A program made the position numbers and the translations under genes. Under the pieces are notes generated by a model. That model saw only the letters and a list, made by a program, of their open reading frames with translations, had not been told where the DNA came from and did not search any database. Positions 1 through 12,631 of a stretch of 64,000 nt of DNA are shown piece after piece (positions within the stretch are counted from its first letter, which is position 1; every line of letters begins with the position of its first letter). The stretch spans positions 2,914,001-2,978,000 of the forward strand of contig OX359201.1 in the NCBI GenBank assembly GCA_947172415.1, read 5' to 3'. The stretch is from Chondrosia reniformis. Lineage: Eukaryota > Porifera > Demospongiae > Chondrillida > Chondrillidae.

Positions 1-126
1 TTTAAATAAGCCCTTCGATGTATACCAGTTTTAGTTAGCAAATCGTTTCTGTTAGAACGAAACTTGCTTTTAAAAGTGTTTATAAAAAAACGTAAAAGCA
101 CGCAGATCAGTCATATGGCACCTGTG
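1..126 (-). mobile_element. Terminal fragment of TIR transposon T1, left palindrome copy
   Basis: Inverted copy of 11740-11865. It ends with the terminus that reads CACAGGTGCCATATGACTG on the minus strand, followed by TA and then satellite. The rest of the element, if present, lies upstream of the window. Confidence 0.75.
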
Positions 127-3100
127 TAGTTGTAGGTACTATATGTATGTACTAGTTGTTGGTTCTTGTACTAGTTATACTAGGTAAAAGGTAGGTTGTA
201 GTTGTATGTACTAGATACTTGTTGCATGTACTAGTTGTATGTACTATTTATATATATACAAGTTATATGTACTAGTTATATTTACTAGTTTTATGTACTA
301 GTTGTATTTACTAGAAGTAAGTACTAGTTATATGTACAACTGGTATGTACTACTTGTATTGCGCACGGCCATTTTTTGTTCTCTCTCACTGTTTTAAACG
401 TTCTCACAATAGGACGGCCTTAAGCGCTCTTAGTTAGAAAGCTGCATGCTAGCTTCGTGGCTTCGTCAAAAACCTCCTTGGCCATTTTCATGGTTTCCGC
501 CATTTCCGCCGTTTCCACTGCCCCTGTTGTGTTTAATTGTTAAATGTACTAATTGTGTGTACCATTTATAATTACTAGGTATATGTGTAGGAAATGGTTA
601 TATGTAGCAGAGGTATATACAAGTTACATGTCCTCGTTTTTTGTACCAGTTGTATGTACTAGTTGAATGTACTAGTTGTATGTTCTACTTGTGTGTACTA
701 GTTGTGTGCACTATTTGGATGTACTAGTTGTACTTACTAGTTCCTTTTACTAGTTGTCTGCACAAGTTTTATGTACTAGTACTAGTTGTACTTACTAGTT
801 CCTTGTACTAGTTGTCTGCACAAGTTTTATGTACTAGTACTAGTTGTATTTACTAGTTTTATGTACTAGTTGTACGTACTAGTTTTACGTATACGCTAGT
901 TGTATGTAGTAGCTATGTACTAGTTGTATATACAAGTTTTAGGTTCTAGTATTATCTACTCATTCTATGAATTAATTGTATGTATTAATCGTATGTACTA
1001 TTTGTATGTACAATGTGTATGTACTATTTATTATAACTAGGTATATGTGTCTTTACTTGTTATATGTAGTAGGTGTATGTACTAGTTATATGTCCTATTT
1101 ATTTGCCGAAGTTGTATGTATTAGTTGAATGTACTAGTTAAATGTACTAATTGTATATAATAGTTGTGTGCACTATTTGGTGTGTACTAGTTGTATGAAC
1201 TAGTTGCATGTACTAGTTGTTTGTACTACTTATATTTACTAGTTGTATGCAATAGTTTTATGTACTAGCACTAGTTATATTTACTAATTGTAGGTACTAG
1301 TTGTATGTACTAATTGTTTGTACTAGTTGTATGTACTAGCTGTATGTATATACTAGTTATAAATGTTAGCTATGTACAAGTTGTATATACAAGTTGTATG
1401 TTCTAGTATTATGTACTCATTCTATAAACTAGTAGTATGTACTAGTTTTTAGTTGTATGCACTAGTTGTATGTACTATGTGTATGTACTAGTTGTTGAAT
1501 CTTGTACTAGATATACTAGGTACTAGGTAGGTTGTAGTTGTATATACTAGATACTAGTTGCATGTTCTAGTTGTATGTACTAGTTTTATGAACTAGTTGT
1601 ATGTACTATTTATATGTACTAGTTAAATGTACCAGTTATATGTACTAGTTATGTGTACTAGTATTGTGTACTAGTTATACATATTTAGTAATTGTAAGTA
1701 ATTGTAGGTACTAGTACTAGTTATATTTACTAGTTGTAGGTACTAGTTTTATGTGGTAGTTGTATGTAGTAGCTATGTACTAGTCGTATGTTCCAGTTGT
1801 ATGTACTAGTTATATGTACTGGTTGTATGTTCTAATTGTTTGTACTAGTTGTGTGTACTAGTTGTACGTCCTAGTTATATGTACTGGTTGTATGTTCTAA
1901 TTGTTTCTACTAGTTGTATGAATTAGTTGTATGTACGCCATACTAGTTTTGTGTACTACTTGTATGTACAAGTTATATGTACTAGTTGTATGTTTTATTT
2001 GTGTGTAATCGTTGTATGTAATGGTTATATTTAGTAGTTGTATGTACTAGTTGTATGTAGCAGTTTCATGTACTAGTTGTATATATGCACTATTTATATG
2101 TACTAGTTGTACTTATTATTTGTATGTACCAGATGTGTGTTCCAGTTGTATGTACTAGTTATATTTAGTAGTTGTATGTACTAGTTGAATGTACTAGTTG
2201 TCTGTACTTGTTGCATGTACTAGTTGTGTGTACTAGTTGTATGCACTATTTATATGTACTTGTTTAAGTACTAGTTGTATGTTCTAGTACGCGTTGTACT
2301 AGGTACTAGGTAGGTTCTAGTTGGATATACTAGTTCAATGTACCAGTTGTATATTCTAGTTTATGTTCTAGTTGCATACACTATTTATATGTACTAGTTA
2401 CCTGTGTATGAATTAGTTTTTTGTTGCAGTTGTATTTACTAGTTATATGTACTAATTGTGTGTACTAGTTGTAAGTACTAGTTGAACGTTCTAGTACTAG
2501 TTATACTAGGTACTAGGTTGGTTCTAGTTGTACGTACTAGTTGTATGGACTAGGTGTATTTACTACATGTTTGTACTAGTTGTATGTACTAGTTGTATGT
2601 ACTCGATACTCGTTGTATTTACTAGTTGTAAGTACTAGTTGTAGGTTCTAGTACTAGTTGTACTAGGTTTTAGATAGGTTCTAGTTGTATGTACTAGTTC
2701 AATGTGTTACTTGTATGTTCTAGTTTATGTTCTAGTTGTATATACTATTTATATGTACTAGTTCCCTGTGTATGGACTAGTTTTATGTAGTAGTTGTGTG
2801 TACTAGTTATATGTGTATGTAATAAGTATATGTAGTAGTTGTATGTACTAGCTGTATTGAATAGTTATAGGTTCTAGTACTAGTTATAGTGGTTACTAGG
2901 TGGGTACAGGTTGTATGTACTAGTTATATTTAGTAGTTGTGTGAACTAGGCGTATATACTAGTTGTTTGTACTAGTTATATGTACTAGTTGAATATACCA
3001 GTTGTATCCACCATTTATATGGACTAGTTGTATATACTAGTTGTAAGTACTAAATAGCTGTAAGTTCTAGTACTAGTTTATACTAGGTACTAGGTTGGTT

Positions 3101-4586
3101 CTAGTTGTACGTACTAGTTGTATGTACTAGTTGTTTGTACTAGTTTTATGTAATCAATACAAGTTGTATGTACTAGTTATATGTACTAGTTGTATGTACC
3201 ACTTGTGTGCAATTGTTGTATGTATTAGTTGTATGTACTAGATGTAGGTTGTAGTACTAGTTGGACTAGGTAATAGGTAGGTTCTAGTTGTTTGTACCAG
3301 TTGTTTGTACTAGTTGTATGTACTAGTTGCTTGTACTAGTTCTATGTACTAATGGTATGTTCTAGTTTTGTTGTTGTTTAATGTAGTAATTGTGTGTACT
3401 AGTTATATTTACTGGTTTTGTGTACTAGTTGTATGTTCAAGTACAAGTTATAACAAAGTATTAGGTAGGTACTAGTTGTATGTACTAATCGTTTGAACTA
3501 GTTCTATATACTAATTGTATATTACAGTTTTATGTACTAGTTGTATATATGTACTAGTTGTATGTACTATTTATATGTACTAGGTATATGTGTATGTGCT
3601 AGTTATATGTAGTAGTTGTGTGTACTACATGTATATACTAGTTGTATAAAGTAGTTATATGTACTAGTTGTATGTACTGGTTGTAGGTTCTAGTCCTAGT
3701 TATACTAGGTACTAGGTAGGTCCTAGTTGCATGTACTAGACACAAGTTGTATGTACTATTTGTATGTACTAGTTGTGTGTACTAGGTTTATGTACTAGTT
3801 GTGTGTAGTAGTTGTACGTATTACATGTACTTACGATGTATATGTACTAGTTGTATGCAGTAGTTATATGTACGAGTTGTAAGTACCACTTGTATGCACT
3901 AGTTGTATATATGTTCTGGCTGTATGTAATAGTTATAGGTTCTTTATAGTAGTAGTTATAGTGGGTACTAGGTAATTACAAGTTGTATGTACTATCTTTT
4001 TGTACTATTTGTATGTACTAATTATATGTACTAGTCGTATGTACCAGATATGTACCATTGTATGTAATAGTTGTATTTAGTAGTTGTAAGTACTATTTAT
4101 ATGTACTAGTTATATGTGTATGTACTAGTTTTATGTAGTAGGTGTATGTATTACTTGTAATTAATAGTTGTATGTACTAGTTGTAAATACTAGATGTATT
4201 TACTAGTTATATGTACACATTACTAGCTGAATGTGACAGTTGTACGTTTTAGTTGTATGGACTAATACTAGTTTTATTTACTAGTCATAGATACTAGTTG
4301 TTTGTAGTATTTGTATGTACTGGTACAAGGTATATTTAGTATTTGTAGGTACTATATGTATGTACTAGTTGTATGTACTAGATTTATGTTCTAGTTGTAT
4401 GTAGTAGTTGTATGTATTAGTTGTATGTATTAGTTTTTTGTACTCGTAAATTGTTGTTTGTACTAATTGTATGTACTACATTTCTGTACTCATAACTAGT
4501 TGTGTGTAGTAACCGTATGTACTAGTTTATGTATTAGTTGTATGTACTAGTTGCGTGTACTGGTTGCATGCACTAGTTATATGTAC
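127..4586 (+). repeat. 13-bp minisatellite array, forward orientation
   Basis: Degenerate tandem copies of GTACTAGTTGTAT. Frequent variants change TTG to TTA or CTA, or drop one or two bases. Short local duplications are visible, for example near 770-845. The array contains a non-satellite island at 361-545. There is no gene. Confidence 0.95.
361..545. other. Non-satellite island in the palindrome arm
   Basis: About 185 bp of mixed composition, starting gcgcacggcc and ending near cccctgttgtg, interrupts the satellite. It has a small run of gtttccgcc-type triplet-rich words. The other arm carries it at 11320-11505 with only a few base differences. I see no open frame or terminal repeats, and its origin is unrecognised. 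Confidence 0.6.
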
Positions 4587-6357
4587 TTCACATTGTATAG
4601 ATAAATAATTCGATACATACTAAACAGATTAAATAACAATGCATATAAGAAAAAAAAAGTTTTTATGTATAGTCAATAAAAGCCATGCAAGCATAGTTAC
4701 AATAGTTAGATTGAAGGCAGGACACATGACCTGCAGTCATTATTGGCAAGTGTAAATGAGTCAAATCTGACGGGTCTCCCTTGACGAGATCTGTATCCTC
4801 TGATTGCATTGATCGAGGATTTGAGGAGGGCAAAGTTGATCTTGATGCGAATCCATAAAATCACCTGACCATATGGTTCGCCTCGCTTCGCTGAGATCAG
4901 GTCAGCCAGATGCTTGTATGCCACTACTGTAGACTTGCTCATCCCTCCAAAGATCGAGAAGACAAGGGGAGTGAAGGAGCTCATCTCTACCTCTCTGATG
5001 CGTTCTTCATATTGCCTACGCTTTCCCTGCTCTTGCAATTGGTATACTGCTTCCAGGGAGGATTTGCGATAGCTTTGGGCAGTTGGATTACAGATCCTTA
5101 CGCCAAAATATGCCCTCTGACTATCGTTGCCCCAGAAGCCCTGGGCACAGATGTCTGATCTCGCATTGTCCTCAGTGATTGCACTTGAGTAGGAGAACCT
5201 CTCGCCACTCAGGGGTGGCAATGGCGGTTCAATAGCAACTCCCTCACACACTTCTGTCATAAGATTGGCTGTTATGTCACGAATGAGGTTGTGGCGCTTA
5301 CTTGGGAATCCTCCCCTTGGACAGTCCATGGCGTGTGAGACACTAAAGCCCTGCCCGCAAGCACATTGTGAGGGCAATCTAGGAGGTGTCCATTGGTATC
5401 GAATGCACAGTGCATCCCTGAAATCGCCTTTGTGCAGAGCAAAGTCATAGTCTGCCCTTGGAATTGCTGTTAGCCATGCTGATGCTCCCTTCTCCTGTGC
5501 CATGTCCACGTTTCGCTTCATCTCCTGGGGTATCTTCAATCTAACATCCGCAACTTCTTGCTCACGTTTCACTTTTCTTTGCTGTCTTAGTTTGTTCTTA
5601 GCTTCTTTCTGCTCAGCTTCAACCCGTGCATCATAATTCGACTCTTTGTTTATGATGGCTGCAACCAAGGGTTGAGTAACTGTTGTTGAGGCATCATACT
5701 CATCCTTTGATTTACGAGTGGGAATGGAGATGTCAAGTCCTCCCAATCTTGCAGGGAGGGCCAATAGCTCTCTGACTTCATCTGTGACTTCTCTTCCTAT
5801 TAATGCTGGCAGGAAATCTCCCACATTTGTTTCCTCAAGGGGATGCAGCAAATCTTCCAGGTCAGGTGTTGTTCTCATTAGATAGGACCATTGATTGCGG
5901 ATCCCATGAACAAACGCTGCATACGCAGCATGGGGCTGAATGTTGGCCATATCTGATAGCTTCTTCATGGTTCCTGACCACTTCCTCACTTCCCTTCTTA
6001 GCATGTCCTTAACTGAAGCCTCAGTACCCAAAGCTGACCCAAGATATCTGTTCACATCAGTTGTCACCTTTACTCCACTGTTCCTAAACAGGGCTCGTGC
6101 TTCTTCCAATTTCTCCTTCTTCACAATAATCACAGTCTTTGAGGGATTGGCATAGTAACCATACGATGGTCCCGATTCAATTATTTTATCCCACCATGAT
6201 CGAAGATTATTCAGGGATCCAGTTGCGGAAGCATCATCAGCAAACCATATCTGGTGTTGTTCATCACAGTCCACCTGCAATCTCCATATCAGGGGCATGA
6301 TCCCAACGGCATAGATGGCCATAGCCAAAGGGTCCCCCTGTGTAACACCCTCTTGTG
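4587..6357 (-). mobile_element. RLE-type non-LTR retrotransposon, 5'-truncated (copy A)
   Basis: A minus-strand element whose 3' end (reading acaatgtgaa, then gtacat of the satellite) is at 4587. Its 5' end is cut at 6357, where the inverted second copy begins. It has a 3' UTR of about 120 bp with an A-rich stretch near 4650-4660 and one open reading frame. The 5' two-thirds of the retrotransposon, including RT fingers and motif A, is absent. Confidence 0.85.
4706..6357 (-). CDS. Partial reverse transcriptase with C-terminal restriction-like endonuclease
   Basis: About 550 residues remain open to a stop at 4706. The open frame runs up to 6385, but its first ten residues are antisense of the other arm, so real coding starts at the 6357 breakpoint. 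Counting from 6385, RT motif B (EGVTQGDPLAM) is at 12-22 and motif C (FADD) at 48-51. A CCHC knuckle is at C341, C343, H351 and C355, followed by RHN at 364-366 and an endonuclease core with D411. The domain order RT, CCHC, RLE is that of the R2/CRE-type non-LTR group. The segment YFGVR at 426-430 has Gly where my memory of relatives has Asp (F-D-V-R), so the nuclease may be inactive. There is no start codon or RT N-terminus, so this is a fossil with an unbroken frame. Confidence 0.82.
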
Positions 6358-6981
6358 ATGGACTGTCCAAGGGGAGGATTCCCAAGTAAGCGCCACAACC
6401 TCATTCGTGACATAACAGCCAATCTTATGACAGAAGTGTGTGAGGGAGTTGCTATTGAACCGCCATTGCCACCCCTGAGTGGCGAGAGGTTCTCCTACTC
6501 AAGTGCAATCACTGAGGACAATGCGAGATCAGACATCTGTGCCCAGGGCTTCTGGGGCAACGATAGTCAGAGGGCATATTTTGGCGTAAGGATCTGTAAT
6601 CCAACTGCCCAAAGCTATCGCAAATCCTCCCTGGAAGCAGTATACCAATTGCAAGAGCGGGGAAAGCGTAGGCAATATGAAGAACGCATCAGAGAGGTAG
6701 AGATGAGCTCCTTCACTCCCCTTGTCTTCTCGATCTTTGGAGGGATGAGCAAGTCTACAGCAGTGGCATACAAGCATCTGGCTGACCTGATCTCAGCGAA
6801 GCGAGGCGAACCATATGGTCAGGTGATTTTATGGATTCGCATCAAGATCAACTTTGCCCTCCTCAAATCCTCGATCAATGCAATCAGAGGATACAGATCT
6901 CGTCAAGGGAGACCCGTCAGATTTGACTCATTTACACTTGCCAATAATGACTGCAGGTCATGTGTCCTGCCTTCAATCTAA
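6358..6981 (+). pseudogene. Endonuclease-domain fragment of the RLE retrotransposon
   Basis: About 207 codons are open from the breakpoint to the stop at 6981. They cover the end of the CCHC knuckle (MDCPRGG), the RHN motif and the rest of the restriction-like endonuclease. They differ from copy A at a few residues (QERG for QEQG, STAVAY for STVVAY), so the arms have diverged since duplication. Both copies have YFGVR, so that change predates the duplication. There is no RT domain and it cannot be functional. Confidence 0.85.
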
Positions 6982-7100
6982 CTATTGTAACTATGCTTGC
7001 ATGGCTTTTATTGACTATACATAAAAACTTTTTTTTTCTTATATGCATTGTTATTTAATCTGTTTAGTATGTATCGAATTATTTATCTATACAATGTGAA
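6358..7100 (+). mobile_element. RLE-type non-LTR retrotransposon, inverted second copy (copy B)
   Basis: Plus-strand duplicate of the 3' end of copy A, facing it head to head. It begins inside the CCHC coding region and ends at 7100, at the same satellite phase (gtacat follows). It belongs to the inverted duplication and was probably not inserted independently, because the flanking satellite is duplicated too. Confidence 0.85.
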
Positions 7101-10100
7101 GTACATATAACTAGTGCATGCAACCAGTACACGCAACTAGTACATACAACTAATACATAAACTAGTACATACGGTTACTACACACAACTAGTTATGAGTA
7201 CAGAAATGTAGTACATACAATTAGTACAAACAACAATTTACGAGTACAAAAAACTAATACATACAACTAATACATACAACTACTACATACAACTAGAACA
7301 TAAATCTAGTACATACAACTAGTACATACATATAGTACCTACAAATACTAAATATACCTTGTACCAGTACATACAAATACTACAAACAACTAGTATCTAT
7401 GACTAGTAAATAAAACTAGTATTAGTCCATACAACTAAAACGTACAACTGTCACATTCAGCTAGTAATGTGTACATATAACTAGTAAATACATCTAGTAT
7501 TTACAACTAGTACATACAACTATTAATTACAAGTAATACATACACCTACTACATAAAACTAGTACATACACATATAACTAGTACATATAAATAGTACTTA
7601 CAACTACTAAATACAACTATTACATACAATGGTACATATCTGGTACATACGACTAGTACATATAATTAGTACATACAAATAGTACAAAAAGATAGTACAT
7701 ACAACTTGTAATTACCTAGTACCCACTATAACTACTACTATAAAGAACCTATAACTATTACATACAGCCAGAACATATATACAACTAGTGCATACAAGTG
7801 GTACTTACAACTCGTACATATAACTACTGCATACAACTAGTACATATACATCGTAAGTACATGTAATACGTACAACTACTACACACAACTAGTACATAAA
7901 CCTAGTACACACAACTAGTACATACAAATAGTACATACAACTTGTGTCTAGTACATGCAACTAGGACCTACCTAGTACCTAGTATAACTAGGACTAGAAC
8001 CTACAACCAGTACATACAACTAGTACATATAACTAGAACATACAGCTAGTATATACACCTAGTACACACAACTACTACATATAACTAGTACATACACATA
8101 TACCTAGTACATGTAAATAGTACATACAACTAGTACATACAACTACTACACACAACTAGTACATAAAACTAGTACACACAATTACTACATTAAACTAGTG
8201 CATTCACAGAAAACTAGCACATATAAATAGTATATACAACTAGAACATAAACTAGAACCTACAAGTGGTACATAAAACTAGTACATACAACTAGAAGCTA
8301 CTTAGTACGTAGTACAACTGGTACTAGAACCTACAACTAGTATCTACACCTAGTCATACAACTAGTATCGAGTACATACAACTAGTACAAACAACTAGTA
8401 CATACAAAGACTTCATACAACTAGTACCTACTTAGTACCTAGTATAACTAATACTAGAACATACCACTAGTACTTACTACTAGTACATACAGTTAATACA
8501 TATAAATAGTGCACACAACAAGTGCATACAACAATAACACACAATTAATACATACAAATAGTATATACAACTTGTGTCTAGTACATTCAACTAAAATCTC
8601 CCTAGTACCTAGTATAACTAGTACTGGAACCTACAACCAGTACATACAACTAGTACATATAACTACTTTATACAACTAGTATATACATGTAGTACACACA
8701 ACTACTACATATAACTAGCACATACACATATACCTAGTACATATAAATAGTACATACAACTAGTACATATATACAACTAGTACATAAAACTGTAATATAC
8801 AATTAGTATATAGAACTAGTTCAAACGATTAGTACATACAACTAGTACCTACCTAATACTTTGTTATAACTTGTACTTGAACATACAACTAGTACACAAA
8901 ACCAGTAAATATAACTAGTACACACAATTACTACATTAAACAACAACAAAACTAGAACATACCATTAGTACATAGAACTAGTACAAGCAACTAGTACATA
9001 CAACTAGTACAAACAACTGGTACAAACAACTAGAACCTACCTATTACCTAGTCCAACTAGTACTACAACCTACATCTAGTACATACAACTAATACATACA
9101 ACAATTGCACACAAGTGGTACATACAACTAGTACATATAACTAGTACACACAACTAGTACATACAACTTGTATTGATTACATAAAACTAGTACAAACAAC
9201 TAGTACATACAACTAGTACGTACAACTAGAACCAACCTAGTACCTAGTATAACTAGTACTAGAACGTTCAACTAGTACTTACAACTAGTACACACAATTA
9301 GTACATATAACTAGTAAACACAACTGCAACAAAAAACTAATTCATACACAGGTAACTAGTACATATAAATAGTGTATGCAACTAGAACATAAACTAGAAT
9401 ATACAACTGGTACATTGAACTAGTACATCCAAATAGAACCTACCTAGTACCTAGTACCACGCGTACTAGAACATACAACTAGTACTTAAACAAGTACATA
9501 TAAATAGTGCATACAACTAGTACACACAACTAGTACATGCAACAAGTACAGACAACTAGTACATTCAACTAGTACATACAACTACTAAATATAACTAGTA
9601 CATACAACTGGAACACACATCTGGTACATACAAATAATAAGTACAACTAGTACATATATATAGTGCATATATACAACTAGTACATGAAACTGCTACATAC
9701 AACTAGTACATACAACTACTAAATATAACCATTACATACAACGATTACACACAAATAAAACATACAACTAGTACATATAACTTGTACATACAAGTAGTAC
9801 ACAAAACTAGTATGGCGTACATACAACTAATTCATACAACTAGTACAAACAATTAGAACATACAACCAGTACATATAACTAGGACGTACAACTAGTACAC
9901 ACAACTAGTACAAACAATTAGAACATACAACCAGTACATATAACTAGGACGTACAACTGGTACACACAACTAGTATCGAGTACATACAACAAGTACATAC
10001 AACTAGTACAAACAATTAGAACATACAACTAGTACATACAACTGGAACATACGACTAGTACATAGCTACTACATACAACTACCACATAAAACTAGTACCT

Positions 10101-11739
10101 ACAACTAGTAAATATAACTAGTACTAGTACCTACAATTACTTACAATTACTAAATATGTATAACTAGTACACAATACTAGTACACATAACTAGTACATAT
10201 AACTAGTACATTTAACTAGTACATATAAATAGTACATACAACTAGTTCATAAAACTAGTACATACAACTAGAACATGCAACTAGTATCTAGTATATACAA
10301 CTACAACCTACCTAGTACCTAGTATATCTAGTACAAATTCAACAACTAGTACATACACATAGTACATACAACTAGTACATACAACTAAAAACTAGTACAT
10401 ACTACTAGTTTATAGAACGAGTACATAATACTAGAACATACAACTTGTATATACAACTTGTACATAGCTAACATTTATAACTAGTATATACATACAGCTA
10501 GTACACACAACTAGTACAAACAATTAGTACATACAACTAGTACCTACAATTAGTAAATATAACTAGTGCTAGTACATAAAACTATTGCATACAACTAGTA
10601 AATATAAGTAGTACAAACAACTAGTACATGCAACTAGTTCATACAACTAGTACACACCAAATAGTGCACACAACTAGTACACACCAAATAGTGCACACAA
10701 CTATTATATACAATTAGTACATTTAACTAGTACATTCAACTAATACATACAACTTCGGCAAATAAATAGGACATATAACTAGTACATACACCTACTACAT
10801 ATAACTAGTAAAGACACATATACCTAGTTATAATAAATAGTACATACACATTGTACATACAAATAGTACATACGATTAATACATACAATTAATTTATAGA
10901 ATGAGTAGATAATACTAGAACCTAAAAACTTGTATATACAACTAGTACATAGCTACTACATACAACTAGCGTATACGTAAAACTAGTACGTACAACTAGT
11001 ACATAAAACTAGTAAATACAACTAGTACTAGTACATAAAACTTGTGCAGACAACTAGTACAAGGAAATAATAAGTACAACTAGTACTAGTACATAAAACT
11101 TGTGCAGACAACTAGTAAAAGGAACTAGTAAGTACAACTAGTACATCCAAATAGTGCACACAACTAGTACACACAAGTAGAACATACAACTAGTACATTC
11201 AACTAGTACATACAACTGGTACAAAAAACGAGGACATGTAATTTGTAAATACCTCTGCTACATATAACCATTTCCTACACATATACCTAGTAATTATAAA
11301 TGGTACACACAATTAGTACATTTAACAATTAAACACAACAGGGGCAGTGGAAACGGCGGAAATGGCGGAAACCGTGAAAATGGCCAAGGAGGTTTTTGAC
11401 GAAGCCACGAAGCTAGCATGCAGCTTTCTAACTAAGAGCGCTTAAGGCCGTCCTATTGTGAGAACGTTTAAAAACAGTGAGAGAGAACAAAAAATGGCCG
11501 TGCGCAATACAAGTAGTACATACAAGTTGTACATATAACTAGTACTTACTTCTAGTAAATACAACTAGTACATAAAACTAGTAAATATAACTAGTACATA
11601 TAACTTGTATATATATAAATAGTACATACAACTAGTACATGCAACAAGTATCTAGTACATACAACTACAACCTACCTTTTACCTAGTATAACTAGTACAA
11701 GAACCAACAACTAGTACATACATATAGTACCTACAACTA
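7101..11739 (-). repeat. 13-bp minisatellite array, reverse orientation (right palindrome arm)
   Basis: Reverse-complement counterpart of 127-4586 (units read ATACAACTAGTAC). It includes the non-satellite island at about 11320-11505. There is no gene. Confidence 0.95.
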
Positions 11740-12186
11740 CACAGGTGCCATATGACTGATCTGCGTGCTTTTACGTTTTTTTATAAACACTTTTAAAAGC
11801 AAGTTTCGTTCTAACAGAAACGATTTGCTAACTAAAACTGGTATACATCGAAGCGCTTATTTAAATGTTAGCGAAATCAAAAATTTGAGCGAGATTGAAC
11901 AACCAATATCGAAGGTATAACGTGTTAAAAAGGGCCGATTTTAAAACTCTTAGACACTATGCGCTTAGTCTAGGAAAAAGCTAGAACTATGTTCTATACT
12001 TTATTGGAAAGGTTATAATGTATTCTAACAAAATTAAAAATTCCGTTTCGATTCGCCCATCCGTTGAGAAGAAAACTGTGAAAATACACTTTTAATAGAT
12101 TAGTAAATGCTATTTAATCTTTCATATCTTGGGTAATAAAGCTCAGACGCAAACGGACTTCTTAATTCTTACTAAATGACACTCAC

Positions 12187-12275
12187 TGAATCCATTGAAG
12201 CTGACTACGTTACTATGAGGATCTTCTAACTTAAGCGCATAGGCAATTTTCCTTCACTTCTCCAACAGACGCCAT
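12187..12275 (-). pseudogene. Decayed divergent exon in T1
   Basis: Minus-strand ATG at 12275-12273 opens a frame that aligns with the T2 exon at 29025-29112. The shared nucleotide stretch around gaaaat, then cttag, then agaag ends at the donor-like gtgagt. A small indel puts stops in the T1 copy. Its ATG lies about 240 bp from the opposite-strand ATG at 12514, the same divergent layout as T2. Confidence 0.4.
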
Positions 12276-12513
12276 TTCTTAACATTTAAATCATATTCAT
12301 TAGCAAATAAGTTTATTCATGGGATGATTTACACATTTGAAACGCAAATGGTGAAATTTTATAGCCGGTTGTTAATATTGCGCAAATCCTAAGTTGTGTA
12401 ACTGGTATACATGTATGTGTGTATGTTGACGCAAGTGATCGAGGATCGCCGTAAGGTGTTATTCACACTAAGGATCGCCAATTTTCGAATTTTCGTCTAC
12501 AACAGAGAAGATT

Positions 12514-12631
12514 ATGCCCCCCAAAAAGGCAAGAGGGATATCAGTCGATAATCAGATTGCTCTAAAGTTCAACTGCGGCTTTGCAAGAGTTGCTGCATAC
12601 GAATTATTCGTTAACAAAAGATACGTAAAAA
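12514..12631 (+). CDS. Short first-exon-like frame in T1 (conserved in T2)
   Basis: It starts at ATG 12514 with MPPKKARG and continues through FNCGFARVAAYELF, then reaches a strong splice donor (gtaagt) at 12632. The T2 counterpart at 28716-28807 encodes MPRKAKAIRG and FNCRFARVAAYYLFANK and also ends at gtaagt. Shared protein sequence, with differences mostly between conserved blocks, suggests past selection on the peptide. The basic N-terminus resembles a nuclear or DNA-binding start, but I cannot assign a family. No acceptor or downstream exon is visible, so it may be a leftover of an internally deleted transposase gene or a captured host exon. Confidence 0.45.

Larger units (their letters stand above)
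1..5329. repeat. Left arm of a giant inverted repeat
   Basis: Reads as the reverse complement of 6358-11865. Matched landmarks are the transposon terminus at 1-126 against 11740-11865, a non-satellite island at 361-545 against 11320-11505, the retrotransposon 3' end at 4587 against 7100, and the inner breakpoint at 5329 against 6358. Single-base differences are scattered: for example position 12 (c) pairs with a c on the other arm, and 499 lies in a catgg/cacgg difference. By eye the arms are about 98 percent identical. The arm reaches the window edge, so its true outer end is not visible. Confidence 0.93.
6358..11865. repeat. Right arm of the giant inverted repeat
   Basis: Inverted partner of 1-5329. 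Coordinate sums of paired landmarks are 11866 at the outer end and 11687 at the inner end, so this arm carries a net ~179 bp more sequence, all within the satellite between the matches of 545 and 4587. The inner breakpoint lies inside the reverse-transcriptase reading frame of the other arm. The arm holds retrotransposon 3' sequence, about 4.6 kb of reverse-oriented minisatellite, and the end of transposon T1. Confidence 0.93.

Noticed and set aside
127-4586. CRISPR-like or telomeric repeat
   Set aside because: Units are contiguous 13-mers without unique spacers, degenerate, and unlike the animal telomere repeat TTAGGG.
4587-7100. Twin-priming inversion of a single LINE insertion
   Set aside because: Twin priming inverts a segment without duplicating it. 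Here the 3' end and several kb of flanking satellite are duplicated.
1-11865. Palindrome as a sequencing fold-back artefact
   Set aside because: The arms differ by scattered substitutions and a net 179-bp indel, and the core is asymmetric. A fold-back read would give identical arms. Not fully excluded without reads.
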